A DNA stretch of 56,544 nt from Oscillospiraceae bacterium (lineage in GTDB: Bacteria > Bacillota > Clostridia > Oscillospirales > Acutalibacteraceae): positions 1 to 56,544 of the forward strand of contig SVOV01000013.1 of NCBI GenBank assembly GCA_015066205.1. The letters run 5' to 3'. Position 1 is the first letter of the stretch; each line of letters starts with the position of its first letter. The notes under the pieces were generated by a model. That model ran no database searches. It saw only the letters and a list, made by a program, of their open reading frames with translations, and was not told where the DNA came from. This document shows, one piece after another, positions 24,374 through 33,888 of the stretch. Made by a program: the position numbers and the translations under genes.

Positions 24374-26062
24374 TTATTTATTGATAATTCTTGAAAAGAA
24401 AAATTCTTTTCTTTCAGGTGTATTGATAACCACAACAGGCTTAATCTGATTAAGAACTCTGCCCTGAGCTACAAGAGAAGCCTTATATGCATCATAAGAA
24501 CCGTTTTCAAGCTTATAAACAACGGGTTCACGAAGCATACCCCATCTTCTGTACTTGTCATACTTTTCATTACAGTCCCTGAAAAGTCTGTCCATAGCAG
24601 CTTCAAAATTCTCCTTATCAGTCAAAGGCAGCTCACTCGAAGTATCGCAAAGCATTACATAACGGGGAACTTCGCCGTCTGTATCAGAATAGAAGCTATA
24701 GCCCTTAAAATCTATGCCGAATTCCCTCTCAAGGTTTTCTGCAACAAAATCAAGCATCTGCGTAGTAGTTTTTTCATTTGCCGCATTCAGTCCCATATTT
24801 GATCTGTAAAGGAATTCGATCTTAGGAGTTTTATTATGCATACCGGTTACATGGACTATATCAAGGATTCTGTATCTGTAAAGTCCCGAGAAATTAGTTA
24901 CAATAATCTCATAATCCTTTCCGACCTCAATTTCATTCATAAGAAGAGGACGGGTTCCCTCAGGTGCATCCACAGGTAAGAATTCATAAATGATGCTTCT
25001 CGGAAGAAGAACATAATCATTTACATTAAGAGAAACCGGCATTGCCATAAAACCTTCAGATGCAGCATAACCCATATTATGCATAGGAAGATCACCGATA
25101 TATCTTTGAAGCTTTTCGACATAAACAGAAAGAGTTGAGCTTATCATCCCGTAGCCCCAGCAAAGCTTGGGCCAGATTCTCTTTGCAATAGGCACATCTG
25201 TTTCAAAGCCCTTTTGGAATTCAGCACGAAGTTCTGCAGCTCTTTTCGGATCAGGCTTTAATTTCTTTTCATACTTTTCACGAAGAGATGCGGGGCATTT
25301 TACTGAAGGATCGATAGTACCCTTTTCAATATCGTTACATATCATCTCCCAATTTCCCTCAAGATACTCAAACATCGTTGAAAGAAGAGTAATAACAAGA
25401 GAACCGAGATATGTGACATTCTTATTTACAAGAGAGAATCTCAGCTGAAAATACTGAATATTTGTATTCTCCTCATCCTCAGGATAAAGAATGTCAATGG
25501 GAGTTGTTGTAAAGAAAGGAAGAAGAGGCTTAAGATAAGTAAAAGGAATCTGACCTGCGCCGTTACATCTCATTCCGTTTTTAAGAGGATGCCCGTTGAG
25601 AGATATAAGAAGGGGGCCCATCTGAGCAGGAAGACTTTTGTATATCCCCTTTTCCTTAAAGTAATTTGCGGCACAGGCAGGTGTAGCCGCAAAACCCATA
25701 GATTGCATATTAAAAAGATCTCTTGCAGTTTTAGGCTGGAGCTTGGGCTTTCCGACACTGCCTGATGAAGAACAGTATCTTATAATCTTACTGCCTGTGA
25801 TTATATTTTCTTCATTGTTTTCAACCATACGGTCAATCAACGGAAGATAATCTTCAAATGTTGAAAGAGGAACCTTATCCTGAAAATCTCTGAGGGTACG
25901 GATACTTGCAAAATCATATTTCTTTCCGAGTTCGCAATCCTTGTTTCGAGCAATAATCTTTTCAAGAGTTTTCTGCTGCGTTTCCATCGGAACTGAAGTA
26001 AAATGATTAAAACCTTTAAACACAATATTGCCAAGGAAAACGCCAATATTAGAAATTGCCAT
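24374..26062 (-). CDS. GH3-family (auxin-responsive GH3-like) acyl-adenylating enzyme
   Basis: The protein has 562 residues from ATG 26062, chosen because AGGAG lies just upstream; a longer TTG reading overlaps the ribosome site. GH3 features: LSTFEDYLPLIDRM, the P-loop-like YCSSSGSVGKPK, a late YRYRILDIVHVTG segment, and the C-terminal domain with KYDKYRRWG. Plant GH3 enzymes adenylate a carboxylic acid and join it to an amino acid; bacterial members are mostly uncharacterised. Paired with an MFS gene, which could import the acid or export the conjugate. Confidence 0.88.
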   Translation of the reverse strand: MAISNIGVFLGNIVFKGFNHFTSVPMETQQKTLEKIIARNKDCELGKKYDFASIRTLRDFQDKVPLSTFEDYLPLIDRMVENNEENIITGSKIIRYCSSSGSVGKPKLQPKTARDLFNMQSMGFAATPACAANYFKEKGIYKSLPAQMGPLLISLNGHPLKNGMRCNGAGQIPFTYLKPLLPFFTTTPIDILYPEDEENTNIQYFQLRFSLVNKNVTYLGSLVITLLSTMFEYLEGNWEMICNDIEKGTIDPSVKCPASLREKYEKKLKPDPKRAAELRAEFQKGFETDVPIAKRIWPKLCWGYGMISSTLSVYVEKLQRYIGDLPMHNMGYAASEGFMAMPVSLNVNDYVLLPRSIIYEFLPVDAPEGTRPLLMNEIEVGKDYEIIVTNFSGLYRYRILDIVHVTGMHNKTPKIEFLYRSNMGLNAANEKTTTQMLDFVAENLEREFGIDFKGYSFYSDTDGEVPRYVMLCDTSSELPLTDKENFEAAMDRLFRDCNEKYDKYRRWGMLREPVVYKLENGSYDAYKASLVAQGRVLNQIKPVVVINTPERKEFFFSRIINK

Positions 26063-26091
26063 ATATACTCTCCTGTTCAATAATATAACAA

Positions 26092-26120
26092 ATTATACCA
26101 TAGAAATGTTAATCTTTCAA
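26092..26120 (-). promoter_or_regulatory. Promoter of the GH3-MFS unit
   Basis: TTGAAA (26115-26120), 17 bp, TATAAT (26092-26097) on the minus strand. Confidence 0.85.
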
Positions 26121-26156
26121 CACCAATATTTTAAGGAATTGTTCACTATCCTGCAC

Positions 26157-26693
26157 TTAATCTTTTTTACAGTGCTCACCGATATGCTTTTCCATCCATA
26201 TCATATCATACCACCTGTCAAATTTATAAGCACACTTAATGAATCTTCCAACGAATCTGTACCCCATATGCCCATGAAACTGCATGCTGTTGTTACTTAG
26301 ATACTCATCTTCATTTTCAGTATAAGCTATACAGGCATTTGCATTGGTGTAGCCCATAGCATTAAGCTCCTTCTCAAGAGCCTCAATAAGTGCTCTCCCG
26401 TACCCCTTTTTCTGAACACCGTGTTTCAGATATATGGTAATCTCAACAGAATACTTGTATGCTTCCCGAGTCTTGAAGGGCGCAGCATAAGCATACCCAG
26501 CAATGCCATCAGAACTCTCTATAACAATATACGGATACTTTTTAAGAATAGTTTCGATTCTGCTTCTGAACTCCTGAAGAGAAGGAACATCATATTCAAA
26601 GGATATTGCTGTATTAAGCACATAATATGAATAAATATCAAGAAGAGCTGCGGCATCACAAGGCTCAGCGTATCTGATATAATAATTGTCCAT
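26157..26693 (-). CDS. GNAT acetyltransferase, phosphinothricin-acetyltransferase type
   Basis: The protein has 178 residues. The N-terminus IRYAEPCDAAALLDIYSYYV, then ISFEYDVPSLQEF, is typical of the Pat/MnaT subgroup. The acetyl-CoA loop is KKGYGRALIEALE, and HGHMGYRFVGRFIKCAYKF closes the core. Known members acetylate phosphinothricin-like compounds or methionine sulfone; the native substrate is unknown. AGGAG lies seven bases from the ATG. A TATTAT element is upstream but its -35 is weak. Confidence 0.85.
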   Translation of the reverse strand: MDNYYIRYAEPCDAAALLDIYSYYVLNTAISFEYDVPSLQEFRSRIETILKKYPYIVIESSDGIAGYAYAAPFKTREAYKYSVEITIYLKHGVQKKGYGRALIEALEKELNAMGYTNANACIAYTENEDEYLSNNSMQFHGHMGYRFVGRFIKCAYKFDRWYDMIWMEKHIGEHCKKD

Positions 26694-26762
26694 AACATCA
26701 CTCCTGAAGTAATAATATCACAATTATAGAATTTTGAAAAGACTTTTTGTTTAATACATATT

Positions 26763-26791
26763 TTGACTGTGAAATTTATTAATGATATCAT
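26763..26791 (+). promoter_or_regulatory. Promoter of an orphan short transcript
   Basis: TTGACT (26763-26768), 17 bp, TATCAT (26786-26791), directed away from the GNAT gene and toward the terminator at 26897. Confidence 0.6.
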
Positions 26792-26816
26792 ATTGAAATG
26801 TCGGAGTGATAATAAT

Positions 26817-26864
26817 ATGGAATTAGTAAACTACGAGTATAAGGAATCAATAGCTTCCGTTTAA
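26817..26864 (+). CDS. 15-codon ORF with its own promoter and ribosome site
   Basis: ATG at 26817 follows GGAG (26803-26806) by ten bases and encodes MELVNYEYKESIASV. The ORF sits in a unit of about 130 nt with a good promoter and an intrinsic terminator. It may be a short peptide, a leader or small RNA, or the 5' stub of a deleted gene. No family recognised. Confidence 0.35.
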   Translation: MELVNYEYKESIASV

Positions 26865-26896
26865 TAACGCAAAACAACAGCTAACAACAAAGGATA

Positions 26897-26932
26897 AAAA
26901 CAAGGCTTCCTAAACAGGAAACCTTGTTTTTT
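26897..26932. terminator. Bidirectional terminator at the end of the polysaccharide locus
   Basis: A 15-bp stem (26897-26911 with 26916-26930; one C-A mismatch) with loop AAAC. Six T follow on the plus strand, and five T on the minus strand directly after the LCP gene. Confidence 0.88.
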
Positions 26933-26933
26933 A

Positions 26934-27917
26934 TCAGAACGGTAAAAATTCTTCAAATAAATCCTTTTTTACCTCATACAAATCAGGCACCAATACTGCC
27001 ATACCTCTTATCATTGCATCCTTATATGTACCGTCGGCGGGAACATGATGAGTTGATACCTCAAGAGTAGCAAGCTTCGGTGCATATTTCATTGCAATAG
27101 AAGCTATCTGAATATTTGACATATCAGTTGAAAGATACGGCAAAACAGTGTCGACTAAATCAAGAAGCTCCCTGACGCTGCAATTCTTAACTTTCTTGAA
27201 TACGGCATTAACAATATTTCTCTGACGCTCGGTTCTTCCGAAATCACTGTCAAGCTTTCTGATTCTTGCATACATAAGAGCGTGATCCCCGTCAAGATGA
27301 CTGATACCCTCATGAGCACCGTCACCGATTATCTTGGCTTCAGCTGCCGTAAGCTTGATATCAACACCGCCGAGAATATCTATTACATCCTCAAAGCCGT
27401 TAAAATCAATTCTGAAGCATCCGTCAATATTAATTCCGAAATTCTCCTTAAATGTTCTTTTCATCAGAGTAAAACCTCCGAAAACATAAGCAGAATTCAG
27501 TCTGTTATCTGAATGTGCGGGTATCTGCACATAAAGATCACGCAGAAATGAAATCATTGAAGCCTTATTTGTTTCAGGATTAAAAGACAAAAGAATCATA
27601 GTATCTGTACGCTGTCTTCCGTTTGATTCTCTGCCGTCCTGACCAACAACAAGAATATTAACAAGGTCACTGTCATCATATAACTGCTGATTATCCCATT
27701 CAACATCTTCAGGTGAAATTTCTTCTAAATCCTCATTATAAATATCCGTTTCAAAGTATTCATCCTGAGCTTCAACATCAGTTTCTCTGTTGATCTTACC
27801 GAGAAAGAAATTGATAACTCCTATTACAGAAAATAAAAAAGCCAATAACAGCAACAAAATTACAAGCAGTGCTGTTCTTTTTTTGTTTTTCTTAAAGAAT
27901 TCCTTTATCCCTTGCAT
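26934..27917 (-). CDS. LytR-CpsA-Psr (LCP) family glycopolymer ligase
   Basis: The protein has 327 residues. A short cytosolic Lys-rich N-terminus and one membrane helix (about 15-38) are followed by an acidic linker. The LCP domain starts at NILVVGQDGRESNGRQRTD, with conserved R/D sites and SFLRDLYVQIP, and continues through LMYARIRKLDSDFGRTERQR. LCP enzymes transfer polyprenyl-linked glycopolymers to peptidoglycan. As the last gene of the surface-polysaccharide locus it most likely attaches that polymer to the wall. Confidence 0.92.
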   Translation of the reverse strand: MQGIKEFFKKNKKRTALLVILLLLLAFLFSVIGVINFFLGKINRETDVEAQDEYFETDIYNEDLEEISPEDVEWDNQQLYDDSDLVNILVVGQDGRESNGRQRTDTMILLSFNPETNKASMISFLRDLYVQIPAHSDNRLNSAYVFGGFTLMKRTFKENFGINIDGCFRIDFNGFEDVIDILGGVDIKLTAAEAKIIGDGAHEGISHLDGDHALMYARIRKLDSDFGRTERQRNIVNAVFKKVKNCSVRELLDLVDTVLPYLSTDMSNIQIASIAMKYAPKLATLEVSTHHVPADGTYKDAMIRGMAVLVPDLYEVKKDLFEEFLPF

Positions 27918-27940
27918 TACAGTTACTCCTTCAGATGAGA

Positions 27941-29170
27941 TTATTCTTCATCAATATCAAAAATTATTAATCTGTTATAAAATTCTATTCTGCTATGAGC
28001 TTCATTCAAAACGCTTTTCAGATGGATAGATGGCCTTTTGCCCATCAACGAGCGCGAAACATATCTCACTCCGAAAAACAACCATCCGACAGGAAGAAAA
28101 ACCTTGAATTTTCTAACAAAAGGCCAGTTTCTGTAAACAATTTCATTAACAGCTCTGAATGCCTGTAAAACCATAGTTGTATAATTTTCGCTATTACTTT
28201 TTGAAGGTGAAGATATCAGTAGACTTTCATGGCTTCTGTCTTCATTTTTCTGACCAAAATTGCCGGATGAAAAAATATCTTCAATAAACTTGTCAGAAAG
28301 CTCGGAAATTTCTTCAGTAACAGGCAAAATTACAGGGCAACCGAGATAACGCACACATACATCTGACAAAACAAGCGTGAACTGCCATAAACCGACAGAT
28401 TTAAGTAAATTTTTAAATATAGAGCAGAAATCATCTTTATTAAATGAATTCTGAAAAACAGCCCAGTCACAAAGATGCCGCAGTCCCAAGCCGTCACCGG
28501 TAAGATGATGAACCGTGTGAAGAAGCAGGATAAGACCATGATGAAGTCTTGACGGAACAAAAACATTTCCTATTTCAGTTTTGATCTCTACCCTTTTTTC
28601 TATAATATCAGAAAATATATCTTCAATTCTTTCGCCGGCAACGCCATCAGGAATACCGGGAGGGCAAAAATGCAATTCATATCTTGCATCAGTACCATCA
28701 TATGTTATATGATGGTCATTTTCTTTTTTAGCAGATTTATACCCGATTGACAAAAACAACTTATCAACTCTCTCAATATCTTCGGGCTTTACAAGAAAAT
28801 CAACATCACCCATTGCTCTCAGCATCGGATCCGGATAATAATCTGCAGCCGCAATACCCTTAAGAATAACATAAGGTATATTTTCACGCTGCAGCAGATT
28901 ATGAAGTCTTATATGAGCATTATTTATGCTTATATTTCTGATAAAGCGCGAGTTGATCTTATGTTTGAGAGGCAAAGAAACAACAGGCTCAAATGAATCC
29001 AATGATATATTGCTAAAAGCAATAAGCTCAACTGTCTGAATATAAGCCTCCGAATATACTTTTGCGATACTTTCATTATTCAAATCACTGTCGTTTTTTT
29101 GGTTAAAAAGAGAAGCAGAAAGCATCTTTAACAAAAGATATTGATATTCAGTAATTTTATCCGATTTCAT
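27941..29170 (-). CDS. Nucleotidyltransferase-fold protein (NTP_transf_5 type)
   Basis: The protein has 409 residues. The nucleotidyltransferase core appears at PYVILKGIAAADYYPDP followed by MGDVDFLV: the GDVD acidic pair that binds metal. H-rich and acidic segments (LLLHTVHHLTGDGLG, DWAVF) follow, as in PF14907. Members occur in peptide-modification and surface-glycan loci with no proven reaction. Its start abuts the capF stop and its stop is 23 bp before the LCP gene, so it belongs to the operon. Confidence 0.8.
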   Translation of the reverse strand: MKSDKITEYQYLLLKMLSASLFNQKNDSDLNNESIAKVYSEAYIQTVELIAFSNISLDSFEPVVSLPLKHKINSRFIRNISINNAHIRLHNLLQRENIPYVILKGIAAADYYPDPMLRAMGDVDFLVKPEDIERVDKLFLSIGYKSAKKENDHHITYDGTDARYELHFCPPGIPDGVAGERIEDIFSDIIEKRVEIKTEIGNVFVPSRLHHGLILLLHTVHHLTGDGLGLRHLCDWAVFQNSFNKDDFCSIFKNLLKSVGLWQFTLVLSDVCVRYLGCPVILPVTEEISELSDKFIEDIFSSGNFGQKNEDRSHESLLISSPSKSNSENYTTMVLQAFRAVNEIVYRNWPFVRKFKVFLPVGWLFFGVRYVSRSLMGKRPSIHLKSVLNEAHSRIEFYNRLIIFDIDEE

Positions 29171-30370
29171 TTATACCGGCTCTCCGTAAGTGTCAGGTTT
29201 AGCAGGGTCAAAGCTTTCATTTGCCCACATAAATGTAACAAGATCATCCGTGTCCGATAGATTTATAATATTATGTGTATAGCCGGGAAGCATATACACA
29301 GCTTCTATTTTTTCACCGCTGACCTCAAATTCAATTATCTCATCAGAGCCTATTTTTCTCAACTGAATAAGGCCGTGACCCGATACTACAACAAAAATTT
29401 CCCATTTTGAATTGTGCCAATGCTGTCCTTTGGTGATACCGGGTTTACTTATATTTACAGAAAACTGACCGCATTTCTCGGTTTTAATAAGCTCCGTAAA
29501 GCTGCCCCTGCTATCAACATTCATTTTAAGCGGAACCGAAACAGCATTTTCGGGTAGATATGAGAGATATGTTGAATATAGCTTTTTAGCAAACGAATTA
29601 TCGGGAATCTCGGGAATAAGCAGAGAAGAGGGCTGATTTTTAAATTTATAAAGAAGCTCCGTTATTTCTCCGAGAGTAACCTTATGAGTCACAGGAGCAT
29701 ATGAGTATTTTCCTTTATCTGTCGGAACAACATCAACACCGTTATATTCACATCTGTGTTCTTTATTCAATAAGCAGTTTATCATTTCTGAAACAAGATC
29801 ATCTATATAAAGCAGCTCAAGCTGAACAGCCGGATCTGAAACAGTTATCGGAAGACCGTTTGCAATGTTATTACAAAATGTCGCCACTGCAGAGTTATAA
29901 TTCGGTCTGCACCACTTACCGAAAAGATTAGGAAATCTGTAAACAAATACAGGCACAGTATTCTCTTCCGAATAAGAGAACAGAAGCTCTTCGCCTTTAA
30001 GCTTGCTTTCGCCGTAGGGAGAATCCTTATATCTTCCCACTCCGCTTGCCTGAATAGACGAGGAAAGCATAATGGGTGCTTTGTTGCCGAAAAATTTAAG
30101 AAAACCAAGAACCTTTTCAAGAGCATTAACATTACCCAAAGTGAATTCATCATTATTCTGCGGTCTGTTTACTCCAGCAAGATGAAATACAAAGTCACAG
30201 CCTTTACAATAATTCTCAAGAATATCGTCAGCTGTATCCACATCTGCTTCATAGATTTCACCTATTTTAAGTTCAGGATAACATCTGTTTTTTCCGTCTT
30301 TAATATTTTTCAGGTTTTCGCAAAGATTCTTTCCAACAAATCCTTTGGCGCCTGTTACAAGAATTTTCAT
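29171..30370 (-). CDS. capF: CapF/WbjC-like reductase-epimerase (UDP-L-FucNAc pathway)
   Basis: The protein has 399 residues from ATG 30370 (GGAGA six bases upstream). The N-terminal Rossmann domain has GAKGFVGKNL and the YGESK active-site pair. From about residue 275 a cupin-like epimerase domain follows (ITKGQHWHNSKWEIFVVV). This fusion is diagnostic of CapF, which epimerises C3 and reduces C4 in UDP-L-FucNAc synthesis. CapE and CapG lie immediately upstream. Confidence 0.9.
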   Translation of the reverse strand: MKILVTGAKGFVGKNLCENLKNIKDGKNRCYPELKIGEIYEADVDTADDILENYCKGCDFVFHLAGVNRPQNNDEFTLGNVNALEKVLGFLKFFGNKAPIMLSSSIQASGVGRYKDSPYGESKLKGEELLFSYSEENTVPVFVYRFPNLFGKWCRPNYNSAVATFCNNIANGLPITVSDPAVQLELLYIDDLVSEMINCLLNKEHRCEYNGVDVVPTDKGKYSYAPVTHKVTLGEITELLYKFKNQPSSLLIPEIPDNSFAKKLYSTYLSYLPENAVSVPLKMNVDSRGSFTELIKTEKCGQFSVNISKPGITKGQHWHNSKWEIFVVVSGHGLIQLRKIGSDEIIEFEVSGEKIEAVYMLPGYTHNIINLSDTDDLVTFMWANESFDPAKPDTYGEPV

Positions 30371-30383
30371 AATTTTTCTCCGA

Positions 30384-31553
30384 TTAATATTTTCTCCAGA
30401 CCATTCTGTCAACAATACCTGTATAGCTTTGAATAAGCTTTACGATTTTATCAGATACATTCTTATCAGTGTAATCAGGTACAGTAGTACTGTTTTCGGT
30501 AACATTATTCATAGAAACAGCTAATTCAACTGACTGAAGTAAGCTCTTTTCATCAATACCCGCAAGCACAAAGCATGCCTTATCAAGAGCCTCAGGGCGT
30601 TCAGTTGATGTTCTGATGCAAACAGCCGCAATGGGCTCACCAATACTGAGATAGAAGCTGCTTTCCTCGGGAAGAGTTCCGCTATCGGAAACTACAGCAA
30701 AAGAATTCATCTGAAGACAGTTATAATCAACGAAGCCCATAGGCTCGTGCATAATAATTCTGCTGTCTAACGGGAATTTTGATTTTGCAAGCTTGATTCT
30801 TGATCTCGGATGGCAGGAATAGATTATAGGCATATCATATTTTTCAGCCAATTTATTAAGTGCTGAGAAAAGCATATTGAAATTCTTATCGGTATCAATA
30901 TTCTCTTCTCTGTGACATGAAAGAAGTATATATTTCTTTTTCTCAAGTCCCATTCTTTCAAGAATATCACTGTTTCTTATGGCATCTATTTTGCTGTCAA
31001 GCACCTCAGCCATAGGAGAGCCCGAAACATAGGTTCGCTCTTTAGGAAGACCGCAGTCAGAAAGATATCTTCTTGCGTGCTCGGAATAAGCAATATTGAC
31101 ATCGGATATAATATCAACAATTCTTCTGTTGGTCTCCTCAGGAAGACACTCATCCTTACATCTGTTACCTGCTTCCATATGAAAAATGGGAATATGTAAT
31201 CTTTTTGCAGAAATTGCAGAAAGACAGCTGTTCGTGTCACCGAGGATAAGAAGAGCATCAGGCTTGATCTCACTCATAAGCTCATATGACGAAGCAATAA
31301 TATTTCCTACCGTTCTGCCAAGATTATCTCCCACGCAGTCAAGATAAATTTCAGGAACATCAAGATCTAAATCCTTGAAAAATATTCCGTTAAGATTATA
31401 ATCATAATTCTGCCCTGTGTGAGCAAGTATTGTATCAAAGCACTTACGGCATTTTTTTATAGTTGCGGAAAGTCTGATAATTTCAGGACGGGTTCCCACA
31501 ATTATAAGTAGTTTAAGCTTACCGTTATTCTTAAAAGAAACATTATCTTTCAT
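30384..31553 (-). CDS. capG: CapG/FnlC-like UDP-HexNAc 2-epimerase
   Basis: The 389-residue non-hydrolysing 2-epimerase has the N-terminal GTRPEIIRLSATIK, then AHTGQNYDYNL and HMEAGNRCKDECLPEETNRRI. It fits CapG, which converts the CapF product to UDP-L-FucNAc. A role as UDP-GlcNAc 2-epimerase (WecB) is the alternative, but placement between capE and capF favours CapG. Confidence 0.88.
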   Translation of the reverse strand: MKDNVSFKNNGKLKLLIIVGTRPEIIRLSATIKKCRKCFDTILAHTGQNYDYNLNGIFFKDLDLDVPEIYLDCVGDNLGRTVGNIIASSYELMSEIKPDALLILGDTNSCLSAISAKRLHIPIFHMEAGNRCKDECLPEETNRRIVDIISDVNIAYSEHARRYLSDCGLPKERTYVSGSPMAEVLDSKIDAIRNSDILERMGLEKKKYILLSCHREENIDTDKNFNMLFSALNKLAEKYDMPIIYSCHPRSRIKLAKSKFPLDSRIIMHEPMGFVDYNCLQMNSFAVVSDSGTLPEESSFYLSIGEPIAAVCIRTSTERPEALDKACFVLAGIDEKSLLQSVELAVSMNNVTENSTTVPDYTDKNVSDKIVKLIQSYTGIVDRMVWRKY

Positions 31554-31568
31554 AAAAATACCTCAAAT

Positions 31569-32606
31569 TTACATAGATTCGAGTTCATCTCTTATGTACT
31601 GTAATTCAAGAAGCTTTTCCTTTACCTCTTCAACAGTAAGAAGCTTTGTGTTGTTGCTGTTGAACTCGGTAATTTCACTTCTCTTTATATTACCATCAGA
31701 AAAATACTTATCATAATTAAGGCTTCTGTTATCAGCATATACCTTAAAGAAATCGCCCATATCTTCGGATTTAGAGCACTCTTCATTAGTAAGAAGAGTC
31801 TCATAAAGCTTTTCACCGTGGCGGATGCCGATAATTTTGATATTATCCTTATCACCGCCGAATAATTCACAAACAGCTTCAGCAAGCACCTGAATTGTAC
31901 AAGCAGGTGCTTTTTTAACAAAAAGATCACCGCTGGTGCCGTTTTCAAATGCGAAGAGAACAAGATCCACTGCCTCTTCAAGGGACATTATAAATCTTGT
32001 CATTGAGGGCTCTGTAATTGTAATATTCTGTCCGTTTCTTATCTGATCTATCCATAAGGGCACAACAGAACCGCGGCTGCAAAGAACATTACCGTAACGG
32101 GTACAGCAGATTCTCGTCCCGCCCTCAGCCACATTTCTTGATTTTGCAATAGCCGTTCTCTCGGCAAGAGCCTTTGTGATACCCATTACATTAATGGGAT
32201 ACGCTGCCTTATCGGTGGAAAGACATATTACTGACTTTACACCGGCTTCAACAGCTGCTGAAAGCACATTGTCCGTACCGAGCACATTGGTCTTTACTGC
32301 CTCAATGGGGAAAAACTCACAGGAAGGAACCTGCTTCAATGCAGCTGCGTGAAAAACATAGTCAACACCGTGCATAGCGTTTCTTACTGAATTTATATCT
32401 CTTACATCACCTATGTAGAACTTAATTTTTTCAGCCACATCAGGCATCTTTGCCTGAAATTCGTGACGCATATCATCCTGCTTTTTCTCGTCGCGGGAAA
32501 AAACTCTGATCTCCTTTATATCAGTTTTAAGAAATCTGTTGAGAACAGCATTACCGAATGAACCTGTTCCGCCTGTTATAAGAAGCGTACTGCCGCTGAA
32601 ATCCAT
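31569..32606 (-). CDS. capE: CapE/FnlA-like UDP-GlcNAc 4,6-dehydratase/5-epimerase (inverting)
   Basis: The 345-residue soluble SDR enzyme is read from ATG 32606. TGGTGSFGNAVL binds NADP, STDKAAYPINVMGITK carries the MxxxK catalytic pair of this subgroup, and CTRYGNVLCSRGSVVP is conserved. It starts the UDP-L-FucNAc pathway from UDP-GlcNAc. The locus also has a second, membrane-bound dehydratase (54325), so two different deoxy sugars are likely. Confidence 0.9.
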   Translation of the reverse strand: MDFSGSTLLITGGTGSFGNAVLNRFLKTDIKEIRVFSRDEKKQDDMRHEFQAKMPDVAEKIKFYIGDVRDINSVRNAMHGVDYVFHAAALKQVPSCEFFPIEAVKTNVLGTDNVLSAAVEAGVKSVICLSTDKAAYPINVMGITKALAERTAIAKSRNVAEGGTRICCTRYGNVLCSRGSVVPLWIDQIRNGQNITITEPSMTRFIMSLEEAVDLVLFAFENGTSGDLFVKKAPACTIQVLAEAVCELFGGDKDNIKIIGIRHGEKLYETLLTNEECSKSEDMGDFFKVYADNRSLNYDKYFSDGNIKRSEITEFNSNNTKLLTVEEVKEKLLELQYIRDELESM

Positions 32607-32611
32607 AAAAA

Positions 32612-33880
32612 TCAATCCTCCGATATTTTAGTAACACAGGGCAAAACAGCATTACCCCAATCCTTGAACCAGTGCTTGAGATGTACCGATTCATCACTTT
32701 GTTCAACAGTAAAACGAAGAGCATTTACTCTGTCATAGAACATAACATTTCCTGCGGTATCCTCATCATAAAGAATAACATCAACCGTATATTTTGCCGG
32801 AACAAGATAAGATGTGTCAAATATAAAGTCTGCTGTGTTTTCACCGGTCTTATGTAAAAGGTCACCGCAGAATATTACTCCGACGGGAGTGGCATCAATT
32901 CCGTTTATTATCATCTTCATACGAAGTCTTTCATCAGAATTCTCACTGTTCCATCTGATTCTGAAAGGTATCTTCTTTGAATACTCGAATATATTAGCTT
33001 CAGTACCCATAAGCTCAAGACTTTGAAGCAGATGGCGCTTATTACATTTGGGATGTCTTTTAGTTTTTGAAGTATCAAAGCAAGTAGCATTATCAAACTC
33101 ATCATTCTTCATATAAATTGATATTGCTTCTTCCGTATTTCCCTCAAATATCTTTTTTCCGCCGGATAATACAATGCAACGGTTACAAAGACTTTTTACG
33201 GTTGCCATATTATGACTTACATACAGAATAGTCCGTCCTTCCTTTTCTGCTACGGTCTTCATTCTCTGAATACATTTATTCTGAAAGTTTACATCACCGA
33301 CCGCAAGAACTTCGTCCATTATCATAATTTCACTGTCAAGATGAGAAGCAACAGAAAAGGCAAGCTTTACCTTCATACCGCTTGAATAACGCTTAACGGG
33401 AGTATCAATAAACTGTCCTACCTCGGAAAATTCAACGATTTCATTAAATTTTTTATCTATTTCAGCCTTTGTCATACCGAGAATCGCACCGTTAAGATAG
33501 ACATTTTCTCTGCCTGTAAGCTCAGGATGAAAGCCTGTTCCGACCTCAAGCATTGATGTAATTCTGCCGTTCATATAAATATTGCCGCTTGACGGTGCAG
33601 TTACTCGGCAGATAAGCTTCAGAATTGTAGATTTTCCTGCACCGTTATGTCCGATAATTCCTATTGTTTCTCCCTTTTCTACCTCAAAAGAAAGATCATT
33701 CAGAGCTAAAAACCGTTCATTTTTATCGTGAGCCTTTTCACCAATTTTTAAATTGGGGTCTTCCCTTTTCATAAGCTTTGCAAGCTTCGACTGTATCTCT
33801 CCCTTAAGAGTAGCACCGCCGATAGCCCCGAGGCGGTATTCTTTGGATACATTTTCAACTTTAATTGCTAATTCCTTCAT
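32612..33880 (-). CDS. Polysaccharide ABC exporter ATPase with C-terminal Wzt-like domain
   Basis: The protein has 422 residues from ATG 33880. Walker A GHNGAGKST, the signature YSSGMKVKLAF and Walker B MIMDEVLAVGD lie in the first 260 residues. The remainder (about 265-422) matches the extra beta-sandwich of Wzt-type ATPases, which in O9a-type systems binds the finished glycan. It pairs with the permease just upstream; the ATG lies 9 bp past the permease stop. Confidence 0.92.
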   Translation of the reverse strand: MKELAIKVENVSKEYRLGAIGGATLKGEIQSKLAKLMKREDPNLKIGEKAHDKNERFLALNDLSFEVEKGETIGIIGHNGAGKSTILKLICRVTAPSSGNIYMNGRITSMLEVGTGFHPELTGRENVYLNGAILGMTKAEIDKKFNEIVEFSEVGQFIDTPVKRYSSGMKVKLAFSVASHLDSEIMIMDEVLAVGDVNFQNKCIQRMKTVAEKEGRTILYVSHNMATVKSLCNRCIVLSGGKKIFEGNTEEAISIYMKNDEFDNATCFDTSKTKRHPKCNKRHLLQSLELMGTEANIFEYSKKIPFRIRWNSENSDERLRMKMIINGIDATPVGVIFCGDLLHKTGENTADFIFDTSYLVPAKYTVDVILYDEDTAGNVMFYDRVNALRFTVEQSDESVHLKHWFKDWGNAVLPCVTKISED

Positions 33881-33888
33881 AAGCCACC

